Shown: one piece after another, positions 14,596 to 21,148 of the stretch
Numbering within the stretch: position 1 is the first letter of the stretch
Layout of the letters: every line of letters starts with the position of its first letter
Source: a virus
DNA: 34,609 bases
IMG/VR virus record: IMGVR_UViG_3300017613_000771
Span: 1-34,609 of that record
Strand: one strand, 5' to 3'
Notes under the pieces: generated by a model
Seen by the model: only the letters and a program-made list of their open reading frames with translations
Databases searched by the model: none
What the model was told of the DNA's origin: nothing
Program-made: the position numbers and the translations under genes

Positions 14596-15936
14596 ATGCA
14601 TGAAATTATAAAAGAACTCGAAAATGAGTCAAGCAAAAACGTTAAACTTGAGATACTGAAAGCAAACATCGACAATGACTTGCTTCGACAGTTCTTCGGA
14701 ATGGCGCTGAATCCGCATATTACATTTGGTATCAAAAAGATTCCTGCTCATACACCAAATGGCTCATCCTTTCCTATGGCAGATCTTCTGCCATTGGCTA
14801 GCCGTGAAATTACAGGTAACAAAGCTATCGAACATTTATGCCAGATTTTAAATAGCTGTTCGGCTGAAACTGCTGATCTTATTAGCCGTATAGTAGCTAA
14901 AGAAACAAGGTGTGGAGTATCTTATAAGACTGTCAATAAAGTTTGGAAAAAACTGATTCCTACTACTCCATATATGCGTTGTGCTTCTGCCAATGACAAA
15001 AACTATGATCGTGTACACTATCCCGCAATCGTGGAGAAGAAAGCAAACGGCGAGTTTTTGAATATCATTAAACGCAATGGACAGATTGAAATTCAATCTC
15101 GCAGTGGCAAAGTATTTGACTTGTTTAATTGTCTTGACGATGACTTGCTATCAATGGATGGAGACAACTTCGTTATTCATGGTGAAGGACTTGTCTTAAA
15201 AGAAGGTCGGAAAATCGATGACGAGGATGCCTTCCTTGATCGTAAGACTGGCAATGGTATCATCAACAAAGGTCTTGCTGGAACTCTCTCAATAGAAGAG
15301 GCAAGCCGTATAGTAGTTGAATGTTGGGATACTGTTGAGTATGACAAATGGATCGATGGTAAAGACGATACCGTTTATAATGATCGACTTCGCAATCTAT
15401 CTACTTTACTATCAGCTTCTAAAAAACTAATTGTCATCGAACATCGTATAGTCAACAATTTCGGAGAAGCAGCGAAGTACTACAATGAACTTCTACAACG
15501 AGGAGAGGAAGGCGCTGTACTCAAAAACCTTGATGGTATTTGGAAAGATCATACTTCACCGAATCAGGTTAAAATGAAAGTCAAAGATCCTGCTGATCTG
15601 CTTTGTGTCGGTACTTATCCTTTTAAACAGTCAAGCGTTAAACGTGGCAAGAAAACCGTAGACTCTAGTAATTGGATCGGTGGTCTGATTCTCGAATCTT
15701 CAGATGGTATTATTAAAGTTAGATCTGGATCTGGTTTGTCTGATGAAGATCGTAAAAAAGATCCTAGTGAGTATATCGGTAAAATTGTTGAACTTGAGTA
15801 TAATGAAATTACGGATGATAAATCAACTGGTCAGAAATCTCTGTTTCTGCCTATCTTTGTAGAAGTCCGTAACAACAAAGATGAAGCAGACGATTATGAA
15901 ACCATTCTGGAAAGATCAACGTATGTCAAGAAGTAG
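14596..15936 (+). CDS. gp30: ATP-dependent DNA ligase, gp30-like
   Basis: A 446-aa ligase that aligns well by eye with T4 gp30: shared blocks include LTGNAAIE-like ITGNKAIEH, NKVWKKLIP (T4 NKVWPGLIP), NGIINKGLAGTLS (T4 NGIANKSLKGTIS), EGAVLKNLDGIW and GGLILESSDGIIKVRSGSGL. The nucleotidyl-transfer lysine should be K149 in motif I, which here reads KANG (149-152) where T4 has KADG. Motif III reads HGEGLVL and motif V is VKMKV. The enzyme seals nicks in Okazaki fragments and recombination intermediates. A good AAGGAG site precedes ATG 14596. It is the last gene of the early operon. Confidence 0.92.
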   Translation: MHEIIKELENESSKNVKLEILKANIDNDLLRQFFGMALNPHITFGIKKIPAHTPNGSSFPMADLLPLASREITGNKAIEHLCQILNSCSAETADLISRIVAKETRCGVSYKTVNKVWKKLIPTTPYMRCASANDKNYDRVHYPAIVEKKANGEFLNIIKRNGQIEIQSRSGKVFDLFNCLDDDLLSMDGDNFVIHGEGLVLKEGRKIDDEDAFLDRKTGNGIINKGLAGTLSIEEASRIVVECWDTVEYDKWIDGKDDTVYNDRLRNLSTLLSASKKLIVIEHRIVNNFGEAAKYYNELLQRGEEGAVLKNLDGIWKDHTSPNQVKMKVKDPADLLCVGTYPFKQSSVKRGKKTVDSSNWIGGLILESSDGIIKVRSGSGLSDEDRKKDPSEYIGKIVELEYNEITDDKSTGQKSLFLPIFVEVRNNKDEADDYETILERSTYVKK

Positions 15937-15943
15937 AAACAAT

Positions 15944-15976
15944 GAAGGGGAATGCCTCGTCAAAACATTCCCCTTC
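15944..15976. terminator. Perfect hairpin between convergent operons, probable bidirectional terminator
   Basis: GAAGGGGAATG (15944-15954) and CATTCCCCTTC (15966-15976) form an 11-bp perfect stem with an 11-nt loop, between the ligase stop and the end of the minus-strand operon. There is no long T tract on either side, so it may be a weak intrinsic terminator or an mRNA 3'-end stabiliser for both converging transcripts. Confidence 0.6.
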
Positions 15977-16038
15977 TCCTCAATGGGATTACGGGCTTCC
16001 TCATAACCACGTTTCCCAATATTACTTATCTATTCTTA

Positions 16039-16218
16039 TCACGCTACTTCGTCCTCTACAGTAAAATATCCTATATATCCACAGGAAATACATCTAAAAG
16101 CTAACGATTTAAGGAACTCTTCTTCTGAGAAGAATAAGTTGAGAGTAGTACTTTCGCATTCGTCACAGCACAGTTGCTTCATTTTATTAAGCATGGGTAG
16201 CTTGACGATATCTGCCAT
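16039..16218 (-). CDS. Zinc-ribbon-like mini-protein
   Basis: A 59-aa frame on the minus strand begins at ATG 16218, with AGGAGGAGTC directly before it, one of the strongest ribosome sites here. It contains CCDEC (C18-x2-C21) and CISCGY (C43-x2-C46), a standard zinc-ribbon spacing. Such mini-proteins can act as transcription or replication accessory factors, but nothing shows which. It is the last gene of the minus-strand late operon. The rest of 15977-16038 holds no gene that I can see. Confidence 0.65.
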   Translation of the reverse strand: MADIVKLPMLNKMKQLCCDECESTTLNLFFSEEEFLKSLAFRCISCGYIGYFTVEDEVA

Positions 16219-16226
16219 GACTCCTC

Positions 16227-16424
16227 CTATTTCTTAATCATTTTTTCTACTTCCATCGAAATTTCACCTTGCCGATCCATTGATAGATTCTTAAACACAG
16301 GGATCTTCATCAGTGCCTTGTAGATATCATCAACTGTCTTGCTTTCTGTTAGCCACAGTTCCGTAGCGGCTTTTTCGACATCTGCTTGGAATTTCTCTAT
16401 CTTCTCTAATATACCACTCCTCAT
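16227..16424 (-). CDS. Small helical protein of unknown function
   Basis: A 65-aa minus-strand protein with AGAGG upstream of ATG 16424, overlapping the preceding gene by 4 bp (ATGA). It is mostly helical and charged: ILEKIEKFQADVEKAATELW, then DDIYKALMKIPVFKNLSMD and a Lys-rich end. It is probably co-translated with the proline/glutamate-repeat protein upstream. No family recognised. Confidence 0.6.
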   Translation of the reverse strand: MRSGILEKIEKFQADVEKAATELWLTESKTVDDIYKALMKIPVFKNLSMDRQGEISMEVEKMIKK

Positions 16425-16879
16425 TTCATATACCTCTCAAATGGAGTCTCTAATGACTCTTTGACCTTTTTCTTAAAGGCAGGGCCAACTTTTTTCTTTT
16501 TCGGTGGAGGATCTTCTTCCTCTTCCTCTTCTTCCTCTGGTGGTGGCTCCTCTTCCTCTGGTGGTGGCTCCTCTTCTTCTGGAGGTGGTTCGCCCTTCGG
16601 GTCTTCCTCGTCCTCTGGAGGTGGTTCTTCCTGTTTGACCTTAACTGGCGCTGTCTCTTTGTCTACATTACCCCACTTTTTCTTTTTGTCTCGTATATCC
16701 GCTACAATGGCGTCATTAGCATCATTGTTATCTTTACTCTTCATTGCATCGAGAGCTTTAGTGCAGATCTCTATATATCGCTTAACCTTCTCAGAAGCAT
16801 AATCTCCTCCGACCTCTGGCTCTGGTAGAGATAGTGCTTGATCAATAATGCTTCCTTCAAGTAGTTGTCTTAGTTTCAT
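16421..16879 (-). CDS. Protein with Pro-Glu repeat and capsid-targeting-like N-terminus
   Basis: A 152-aa minus-strand protein. It starts MKLRQLLEGSIIDQ, in which LLE8/G fits the (L/I)xE protease-site pattern and the length of a T4 capsid-targeting sequence. Residues about 88-130 are tandem PPPEEEE units, an extended and strongly acidic rod-like segment, followed by basic PKKKKVGPAFKKKVKESLE. The charge split suggests a spacer between a folded helical N-domain and a basic tail. Overlaps both neighbours by 4 bp. No homologue recognised. Its presence in the lysis operon is odd if it is a head protein. Confidence 0.6.
   Translation of the reverse strand: MKLRQLLEGSIIDQALSLPEPEVGGDYASEKVKRYIEICTKALDAMKSKDNNDANDAIVADIRDKKKKWGNVDKETAPVKVKQEEPPPEDEEDPKGEPPPEEEEPPPEEEEPPPEEEEEEEEDPPPKKKKVGPAFKKKVKESLETPFERYMK
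16502..16630 (-). repeat. Tandem coding repeat for EPPPEEE units
   Basis: Three to four near-copies of a 21-bp unit (GGTGGTGGCTCCTCTTCCTC as read on the plus strand) encode tandem EPPPEEE units. Repeat number could change by slippage or recombination. Confidence 0.7.
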
Positions 16880-17580
16880 TTCATTACACTCCCTTGATTT
16901 CCTTTTCCTGGGATATGAGAAGGAGTTCTAAAGGCAACAGTCATGCTACCTCCCATCATACGTGGCTTCTCGCTCCTCATGAATACTTTGCCTCCAGAGT
17001 CTATAGCTATAGAGCTTACTCGATTGTCTCTTGTCAAGACTCTCACGCTCCAACCTGGAGCTAGCTTCTCAATATAGAAATTTTTCTTAGATAGTACTTC
17101 CTTGGCTTTATTCTCTTTAGCCTTTGTCTCCTTATCATCGTTAGCTATGTCATTGATTTTCGCTTGGATCTCAGGAGTGTTAGGTTTGAGATAGACTACC
17201 TTATGTAATCCCATTTTCTGGATGAACTTCTTTACTTTCTTTTCTGCTGCCTCGACATCGAATTCTCCTTTGAATCCATCCCACGGCAACATCTTGGCAA
17301 GCTCCGTACTACCAAACATCCATTTTGTCTTGGCTTGCTTTATATTGACATCCTTACCAGATAGCTTGGCAGTCCAGTCTTTGCCTTTCGGTTTGATGTC
17401 CCAACCTCTACCAGCATAACGATTAGTCTCTACGTCTAAGCCAGCAGCATCAATGGCTTTCACCATTTTGGTTTCGAACTTCTTCCCGTTCTTACCCCAA
17501 TCCTCGATGGTCTTTTCAGACATATCACCATCGATGATATCTAGATCTTCATATCCATCTAAGTATTCTTGAAATTTCAT
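16876..17580 (-). CDS. Late protein of unknown function
   Basis: A 234-aa minus-strand protein, with AAAGG before ATG 17580. The N-terminus MKFQEYLDGYEDLD resembles the tagged proteins but has no (L/I)xE. An N-terminal domain (about residues 30-110, including GKKFETKMVKAIDAAGLD and NRYAGRGWDIKPKGKDW) has the look of a nuclease-type or structural alpha/beta fold: GWDIKPKG and NIKQAKTKW could be a PD-(D/E)xK-like D...QxK. That reading is speculative. The C-terminal domain is beta-rich and basic. Part of the late minus-strand operon. Confidence 0.6.
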   Translation of the reverse strand: MKFQEYLDGYEDLDIIDGDMSEKTIEDWGKNGKKFETKMVKAIDAAGLDVETNRYAGRGWDIKPKGKDWTAKLSGKDVNIKQAKTKWMFGSTELAKMLPWDGFKGEFDVEAAEKKVKKFIQKMGLHKVVYLKPNTPEIQAKINDIANDDKETKAKENKAKEVLSKKNFYIEKLAPGWSVRVLTRDNRVSSIAIDSGGKVFMRSEKPRMMGGSMTVAFRTPSHIPGKGNQGSVMK

Positions 17581-17612
17581 TTAAAAGCCTTTATTTGGTT
17601 TTTTCCTTTCCA

Positions 17613-18296
17613 TTATATCACTATATTGTCATCCATTTTAGTTCTATCAGCGCCACCCTTGACTTCCATGATAGTCTTAGCCATACGCCTATCACCAAAC
17701 CACCATGTTACACAAGATACAGTCAAGTAGACTACTATCGAGGTGGTATCTTTAAAGAGAGTCAATGCCTCAGTAGCAGAGATACTTGCTCCGCTTTTTT
17801 GCATGACTTCCCAAGCAAGCATTGTAACCCAAGTAGTTACGCCGCAGAGATACATGGTCAATGAAGGTCTGATCATTCCCTTAATAAAGTCAACTAGTCC
17901 AAAAAGGAGAGCGACTATACTAGCTATAGGAACCGTGAGAAGTTTCCAGGATAGGAAGTGTTTGTCTCCCCAACTGAAAAGATGACCTTCGATCTGTAAG
18001 AGATTGTCTATCCACTTGTTACTGAAACTTGACTTGCCTCCTTGCCTCAGACTTTCCATGTAGGCATCGGAATCTTTGATATCGATAGCGCCTTCTACTT
18101 GTGCTTGCGTGATTTTGATATTGGCTTTCGTTTCCTCGATCATGGCTTTCGTTTCTTCACGTACCATCTCGATCTCATGCTTATTTCCAACTACTTGCAT
18201 TTCCGCTTGCATTTTGGCGTGCTTGTATTTGAAAATCCCTCCGACTACATTACCGATTAAACCAGTTACTCCACCTAAAATTGTTTCTAAGATCAT
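17613..18296 (-). CDS. Multi-spanning membrane protein, putative holin
   Basis: A 227-aa minus-strand protein with a short N-terminal hydrophobic helix (ILETILGGVTGLIGNVVGGI), a charged helical region of about 90 residues (EMVREETKAMIEETKANI) and three likely transmembrane segments at about 117-137, 145-165 and 184-200. It ends with TWWFGDRRMAK and a polar tail. I recall similar proteins annotated as holins in marine phages, where the architecture is the same. A holin permeabilises the inner membrane at a set time to start lysis. Next to it are a DUF5675 protein and a single-TM protein, which supports a lysis cluster. GGAGG precedes ATG 18296. Confidence 0.55.
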   Translation of the reverse strand: MILETILGGVTGLIGNVVGGIFKYKHAKMQAEMQVVGNKHEIEMVREETKAMIEETKANIKITQAQVEGAIDIKDSDAYMESLRQGGKSSFSNKWIDNLLQIEGHLFSWGDKHFLSWKLLTVPIASIVALLFGLVDFIKGMIRPSLTMYLCGVTTWVTMLAWEVMQKSGASISATEALTLFKDTTSIVVYLTVSCVTWWFGDRRMAKTIMEVKGGADRTKMDDNIVI

Positions 18297-18715
18297 AATG
18301 TTCCTCCACCAATGATATTTAATACAAATGTTTGATCTTGCATGACTCTTCTGAATTTTTTGACTGTGATTCGAGAACTCAGTACTGCTCTTTGATCACC
18401 AAGGTATCCGAATTTTTTTCCTAGCAGTATGCATCCGTTTACGTGAGTCTTGAATCCGAATTTCGTGTCTCCTGCAAAATTTCCTGCATGTATAAGTATC
18501 CATGTTCTACTAGGCACCTTAGTTACCCAATAGACTGAACCATACTTCGGAGACTGTCTTATCTGTACCGTATACTCTCCAGATGGTATACAAGATATAC
18601 TTCTTTTATTCTCTCTCCAAGGTAGCTCTAGTGTCTTGCACATAAAGCCACCAGCAATTAGTATTCCTTCAGTTCCTTGATCGCTTTGTTTTGTCCGTAG
18701 TAGATATACTGTCAT
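18293..18715 (-). CDS. DUF5675 family protein, probable lysis-associated
   Basis: A 140-aa protein with the hallmark blocks of DUF5675: TKQSDQGTEGIL near the start, CKTLELPWREN, SCIPSGEYTV, SRTWILIHAGNF and NGCILLG. The ILIH...NGCILLG arrangement recalls the His...Cys layout of L,D-transpeptidase-like folds, so a peptidoglycan-related activity is possible, though the biochemical role of the family is not established to my knowledge. It overlaps the putative holin gene by 4 bp and the upstream TM-protein gene by 47 bp. No other lysozyme or endolysin candidate is visible in the window. Confidence 0.75.
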   Translation of the reverse strand: MTVYLLRTKQSDQGTEGILIAGGFMCKTLELPWRENKRSISCIPSGEYTVQIRQSPKYGSVYWVTKVPSRTWILIHAGNFAGDTKFGFKTHVNGCILLGKKFGYLGDQRAVLSSRITVKKFRRVMQDQTFVLNIIGGGTL

Positions 18716-19121
18716 TTCTCACACCTTTATGCAATCTATATTCTTTAAGATGATTTATAAAATCACTCATTATTCTGGCATCTTCTACTTTATGCTTAGT
18801 AAGATCTCTTTGCACGTAAGTAGTGAATCCATACGATCCGAAAACTCCTAAGATAATAAAACCCGCTATCCATAGAAATATTTTCTGAGGAAGGAATCTT
18901 GCGTTACATGCTTGTACTTGTTTTGATTTTGCTTCTGATATCCGTGTTTCTGATCCAGTGGTTAGCTTGTAGTTACTATCGATCAATTCTCTAATTGTCT
19001 TATGGTCTGCTTTGTTATCACTGTCTAGTGTTTTAAGCTGTTTACATAGACCATTTAGATTAGTAGCTACTTCTATTAGGATATCATGATCAGATTTATC
19101 CGTCACTGGTACTTCTGGCAT
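18669..19121 (-). CDS. Single-pass membrane protein, possible lysis accessory
   Basis: First gene of the minus-strand late operon, with AGGAGG upstream of ATG 19121. The 150-aa protein has an N-terminal coiled-coil-type helix (EVATNLNGLCKQLKTLDSDN), one transmembrane helix at about 81-103 (IFLWIAGFIILGVFGSYGF) and a basic/polar C-terminal tail. The layout of helix plus single TM resembles some small holin-accessory or haemolysin XhlA-type proteins. A spanin role cannot be excluded. The 47-bp overlap with the DUF5675 gene implies coupled expression. Confidence 0.55.
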   Translation of the reverse strand: MPEVPVTDKSDHDILIEVATNLNGLCKQLKTLDSDNKADHKTIRELIDSNYKLTTGSETRISEAKSKQVQACNARFLPQKIFLWIAGFIILGVFGSYGFTTYVQRDLTKHKVEDARIMSDFINHLKEYRLHKGVRNDSISTTDKTKRSRN

Positions 19122-19160
19122 TTGGGTTCACTCCTCCTATAGAAAATACTTGTCTAATGT

Positions 19161-19168
19161 TATTTATA
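19161..19168 (-). promoter_or_regulatory. Late promoter on the minus strand for the lysis operon
   Basis: TATTTATA on the plus strand reads as TATAAATA on the minus strand, 40 bp upstream of ATG 19121. It is the only intergenic minus-strand copy found and faces away from the plus-strand late promoter at 19218, making a divergent late control region. Confidence 0.7.
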
Positions 19169-19217
19169 TTTTTTATATGTTTTTTTCATATACTTTCGTT
19201 CAAAGGCGATAAAAAAA

Positions 19218-19225
19218 TATAAATA
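19218..19225 (+). promoter_or_regulatory. T4-type late promoter
   Basis: TATAAATATTAGTG, the same extended box as at 352. Transcription would start about 6 nt downstream, at about 19231, only about 3 nt before ATG 19234, implying a leaderless first gene. Confidence 0.75.
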
Positions 19226-19233
19226 TTAGTGAT

Positions 19234-19440
19234 ATGGCAGAATTACTCAGTAAAATAGATAACTACTTGGATATTCAAAACAAGAAGGAACGTATTGAAG
19301 AGTCTCAGAATATAAGCTCTGATATAAAAGAAGTAGTAGAATTGATTAAAAAGTCAGACAACAAAGAAGGGATTCTACGTTTACTTGATAAAAATGTCAG
19401 AGAAGAAATAGAGAAACTTATAGATGGAGGATTACTATGA
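19234..19440 (+). CDS. Small helical late protein, candidate internal protein
   Basis: A 68-aa, mostly helical and acidic protein starting MAELLSKIDNYLDIQNKK, then ERIEESQN, so IEE23/S is a candidate protease site. No Shine-Dalgarno precedes ATG 19234, and no in-frame Met follows that could serve instead, so initiation is probably on a leaderless message. The body (KEVVELIKKSDNKEGILRLL) is a simple helix pair. The gene overlaps the next by 4 bp. Function unknown. Confidence 0.6.
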   Translation: MAELLSKIDNYLDIQNKKERIEESQNISSDIKEVVELIKKSDNKEGILRLLDKNVREEIEKLIDGGLL

Positions 19441-19841
19441 GCATCAAAGACGCTTTAAATGAGGCTGCGAAGAAGAAAAAAGAAGGCAGTAAAAAAATGC
19501 TTCCTGAACTTCACGCATTGGATGATAAGATTGAAGACTTCATTCAAAAATTGGAAACGAAGATTAATGCAGTCAATGACAATCCTATCTTCGTTCAAAA
19601 AGCACATCAGCTATTAGGTGATATGAGCAAAGAGTATAGCGAGTTCATTTTCGCACTCAGAGCTATAGTCAATGCTGTTGATCGAAAAGGGCAAGTACTT
19701 CCTAAAGAAAAACCTTTTGGAAAAGTCAGAGATGTCAATTCTAACGCTGGTGGTGTACAGCCGCCAGAGGATCAAGAAGTAGATGTCGGATCTCCAGCAG
19801 AGGAAGAACAAAGCAAATTAAAAGAAGCATTGGAAGTATAA
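19437..19841 (+). CDS. Late protein with capsid-targeting-like N-terminus
   Basis: GGAGG precedes ATG 19437. The 134-aa protein begins MSIKDALNEAAKKKKEGSKK: LNE9/A closely resembles the T4 internal-protein leader (MKTYQEFIAE/A). The mature body would be a helical coiled-coil-like domain (KIEDFIQKLETKINAVND ... HQLLGDMSKEYSEFIFAL) with an acidic disordered tail (PPEDQEVDVGSPAEEEQ). No enzymatic motif is visible. I infer a capsid-internal protein. Confidence 0.62.
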   Translation: MSIKDALNEAAKKKKEGSKKMLPELHALDDKIEDFIQKLETKINAVNDNPIFVQKAHQLLGDMSKEYSEFIFALRAIVNAVDRKGQVLPKEKPFGKVRDVNSNAGGVQPPEDQEVDVGSPAEEEQSKLKEALEV

Positions 19842-19842
19842 A

Positions 19843-20082
19843 ATGGACATAATAGAAAAGATAAATATCCTTATGGGCGAAGATCGCATGGCTGGTTTAA
19901 CTAGTGGAGATAAGAAATCTTATGAACGGGCGAAGTATCGTAAGACGAAGCATAAGAAAAAAAATAGCCTAGAAAAACTGAAGCGATCATCGGAAGGAAA
20001 TAAACAGAAGAATAGTAAAGACAGGCTTGCTAAAGGTGGGAGAACTCCTACTCGCAAGCCTAAAAAAAGATATCACGTATAG
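19843..20082 (+). CDS. Very basic small late protein, probable DNA-binding
   Basis: A 79-aa protein starting MDIIEKINILMGED, of the KIDKYL-type, with MGE12 as an approximate protease site. The remainder is extremely basic: YERAKYRKTKHKKKNSLEKL, then SKDRLAKGGRTPTRKPKKRY. After removal of the N-terminus this would be a histone- or protamine-like peptide able to neutralise packaged DNA. The start is 1 bp after the previous stop. No named family; the DNA-binding role is inference from composition. Confidence 0.62.
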   Translation: MDIIEKINILMGEDRMAGLTSGDKKSYERAKYRKTKHKKKNSLEKLKRSSEGNKQKNSKDRLAKGGRTPTRKPKKRYHV

Positions 20083-20090
20083 GAGGAGTC

Positions 20091-20333
20091 ATGGCTAACG
20101 AAACATTGAAAAAAATCGATAAATATTTGGATCAGTTAAAAGAGAAGTCGAAGAAGAAAAAGAAGCTCCCGTTTCTAGAAGGAAAGGACGAGGAATACCA
20201 GAAAGTCTTTAATGCCTTGGCGAAGAAACATGGCTTCGATCCAGAAGAAATAGAAAACCTGGATAAGAAGAAAAAGAAAGCCTTCTTCGATGAACTCGAT
20301 TCGAAGTGGAAAGCCGACAAAGAAACCGACTAA
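20091..20333 (+). CDS. Small Lys-rich late protein
   Basis: AGGAGG directly precedes ATG 20091. The 80-aa protein starts MANETLKKIDKYLDQLKE and continues KSKKKKKLPFLEGKDEE. The KIDKYL segment is shared with neighbours; LKE18 and FLE/G are possible cleavage points but neither is ideal. The second half is a charged helical domain (YQKVFNALAKKHGFDPEEI) ending in acidic and basic runs. No family recognised. Part of the same late operon as the basic proteins on each side. Confidence 0.6.
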   Translation: MANETLKKIDKYLDQLKEKSKKKKKLPFLEGKDEEYQKVFNALAKKHGFDPEEIENLDKKKKKAFFDELDSKWKADKETD

Positions 20334-20344
20334 GGAGAGAGATT

Positions 20345-20767
20345 ATGAGTATTCAAGATAAGATAGAAAGCTATCTAACAGAAGACGATGAATTTGATGA
20401 GCTAATGGAGGAGGTTGATCTGGAAGATGACTCTAGAGTCATGGATCGAATGGTTGACTTTATGACTACTCTTTCTTTTGAAAATCTTACGGAAGAACAG
20501 CAAACGGAATTTGTCGGTATCATTGAAGATTTGGCCGATGAGAAAACAGAAGAAGAACTTTCTGAATTTGCTGCCAAGAGAGTCAAGATCAACAGAGCCG
20601 CGAAGCGTAAGAGAAAACGGGAATACCGTAGAAACAGAGCCAAGATGAAAATGAAGGCCAGGAAATTCCGCAGAACTGCCAAGTTTAAGCAGTATAAAAG
20701 GAAGAAGAAAAGAAAGGCCAAGTCAGGCAAGACAGCTACAGGAAAACGTATTAGAAAATTCATCTAA
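20345..20767 (+). CDS. Bipolar late protein: acidic N-half, Arg/Lys-rich C-tail
   Basis: AAGGAG precedes ATG 20345; an upstream start at 20306 lies inside the previous gene and has no site. The 140-aa protein begins MSIQDKIESYLTEDDEFDE (LTE13 is the candidate protease site), with an acidic helical half up to about residue 75, and then about 60 residues that are over half Lys and Arg (AAKRKRKREYRRNRAKMKMK and beyond). The tail resembles a DNA-condensing protein. The acidic half could keep the tail neutral until the head is filled or the protein is cut. Function inferred from composition and context. Confidence 0.65.
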   Translation: MSIQDKIESYLTEDDEFDELMEEVDLEDDSRVMDRMVDFMTTLSFENLTEEQQTEFVGIIEDLADEKTEEELSEFAAKRVKINRAAKRKRKREYRRNRAKMKMKARKFRRTAKFKQYKRKKKRKAKSGKTATGKRIRKFI

Positions 20768-20928
20768 TGACTAGAATATGCTGGCATATTTTCAGGTACA
20801 GTACAGGGACATTGACTAAAGCATTTGGTACAGATTGTCCCTGTACCCATGACCCTATAAATAATCCACATTGTAGTTTATATGAAGAGGTAGTAATACA
20901 TGAGCAGATTAAAGAAATATCTGAATGA
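20767..20928 (+). CDS. Possible 53-residue Cys/His mini-protein
   Basis: ATG 20767 overlaps the previous stop (TAATG). The frame encodes a peptide with C5, H7, then TDCPCTHD (C24, C26, H28) and NPHCSLYEE (H35, C36), a pattern that could bind zinc and is reminiscent of the Cys-rich mini-protein at 2882. Against it, the frame runs through an inverted repeat and a late-promoter box and overlaps the next gene by 29 bp, so it may be an intergenic control region that happens to be open. The acidic end EEVVIHEQIKEISE looks protein-like. Confidence 0.4.
   Translation: MTRICWHIFRYSTGTLTKAFGTDCPCTHDPINNPHCSLYEEVVIHEQIKEISE
20801..20846. repeat. 11-bp inverted repeat with 24-bp loop
   Basis: GTACAGGGACA (20801-20811) and TGTCCCTGTAC (20836-20846) are perfect inverted copies, located 10 bp upstream of a late-promoter box. 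They could be a terminator-like hairpin for the preceding genes or a protein-binding site. No T tract follows. Confidence 0.6.
20856..20863 (+). promoter_or_regulatory. T4-type late promoter
   Basis: Exact TATAAATA, 37 bp upstream of ATG 20900, just after the inverted repeat. It would restart late transcription for the 20900-23538 gene block. Confidence 0.65.
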
Positions 20929-21148
20929 AGCTATCACTCTAGATATAGAGATAGGTGATACTATACTAGGTGGTAAATGGAAAAACAAAAGGGTAAAAGT
21001 CAAGACTATTACTTATAACGAGAGGAATGAGCCTCTCGTTAACGGTAAGCCATTGATGAAGTATCGGCTTATTCCAAAACAAGAGGAAGAAGAGCCAGAA
21101 GAGAAGGTAGAAGTAAAACCTGAAAAAACTGGTTGGGAGACTAAATGA
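20900..21148 (+). CDS. Small late protein with strong capsid-targeting-like N-terminus
   Basis: ATG 20900 follows GAAGAGGTAGT. The 82-aa protein starts MSRLKKYLNEAITLDIEIGD. LNE10/A matches T4 MKTYQEFIAE/A in length, in amphipathic pattern and in the cut-site residues. The body is a beta-rich mini-domain (GDTILGGKWKNKRVKVKTI), possibly SH3-like, followed by an acidic tail (KQEEEEPEEKVEVKPEKTG). Overlaps the next gene by 4 bp. No family recognised; I infer a head-internal protein. Confidence 0.63.
   Translation: MSRLKKYLNEAITLDIEIGDTILGGKWKNKRVKVKTITYNERNEPLVNGKPLMKYRLIPKQEEEEPEEKVEVKPEKTGWETK

Noticed and set aside
16461-16802. Plus-strand frame rich in Ser and Gly
   Set aside because: It is the reverse-strand shadow of the Pro-Glu repeat gene at 16421-16879, which has proper overlaps and ribosome site.
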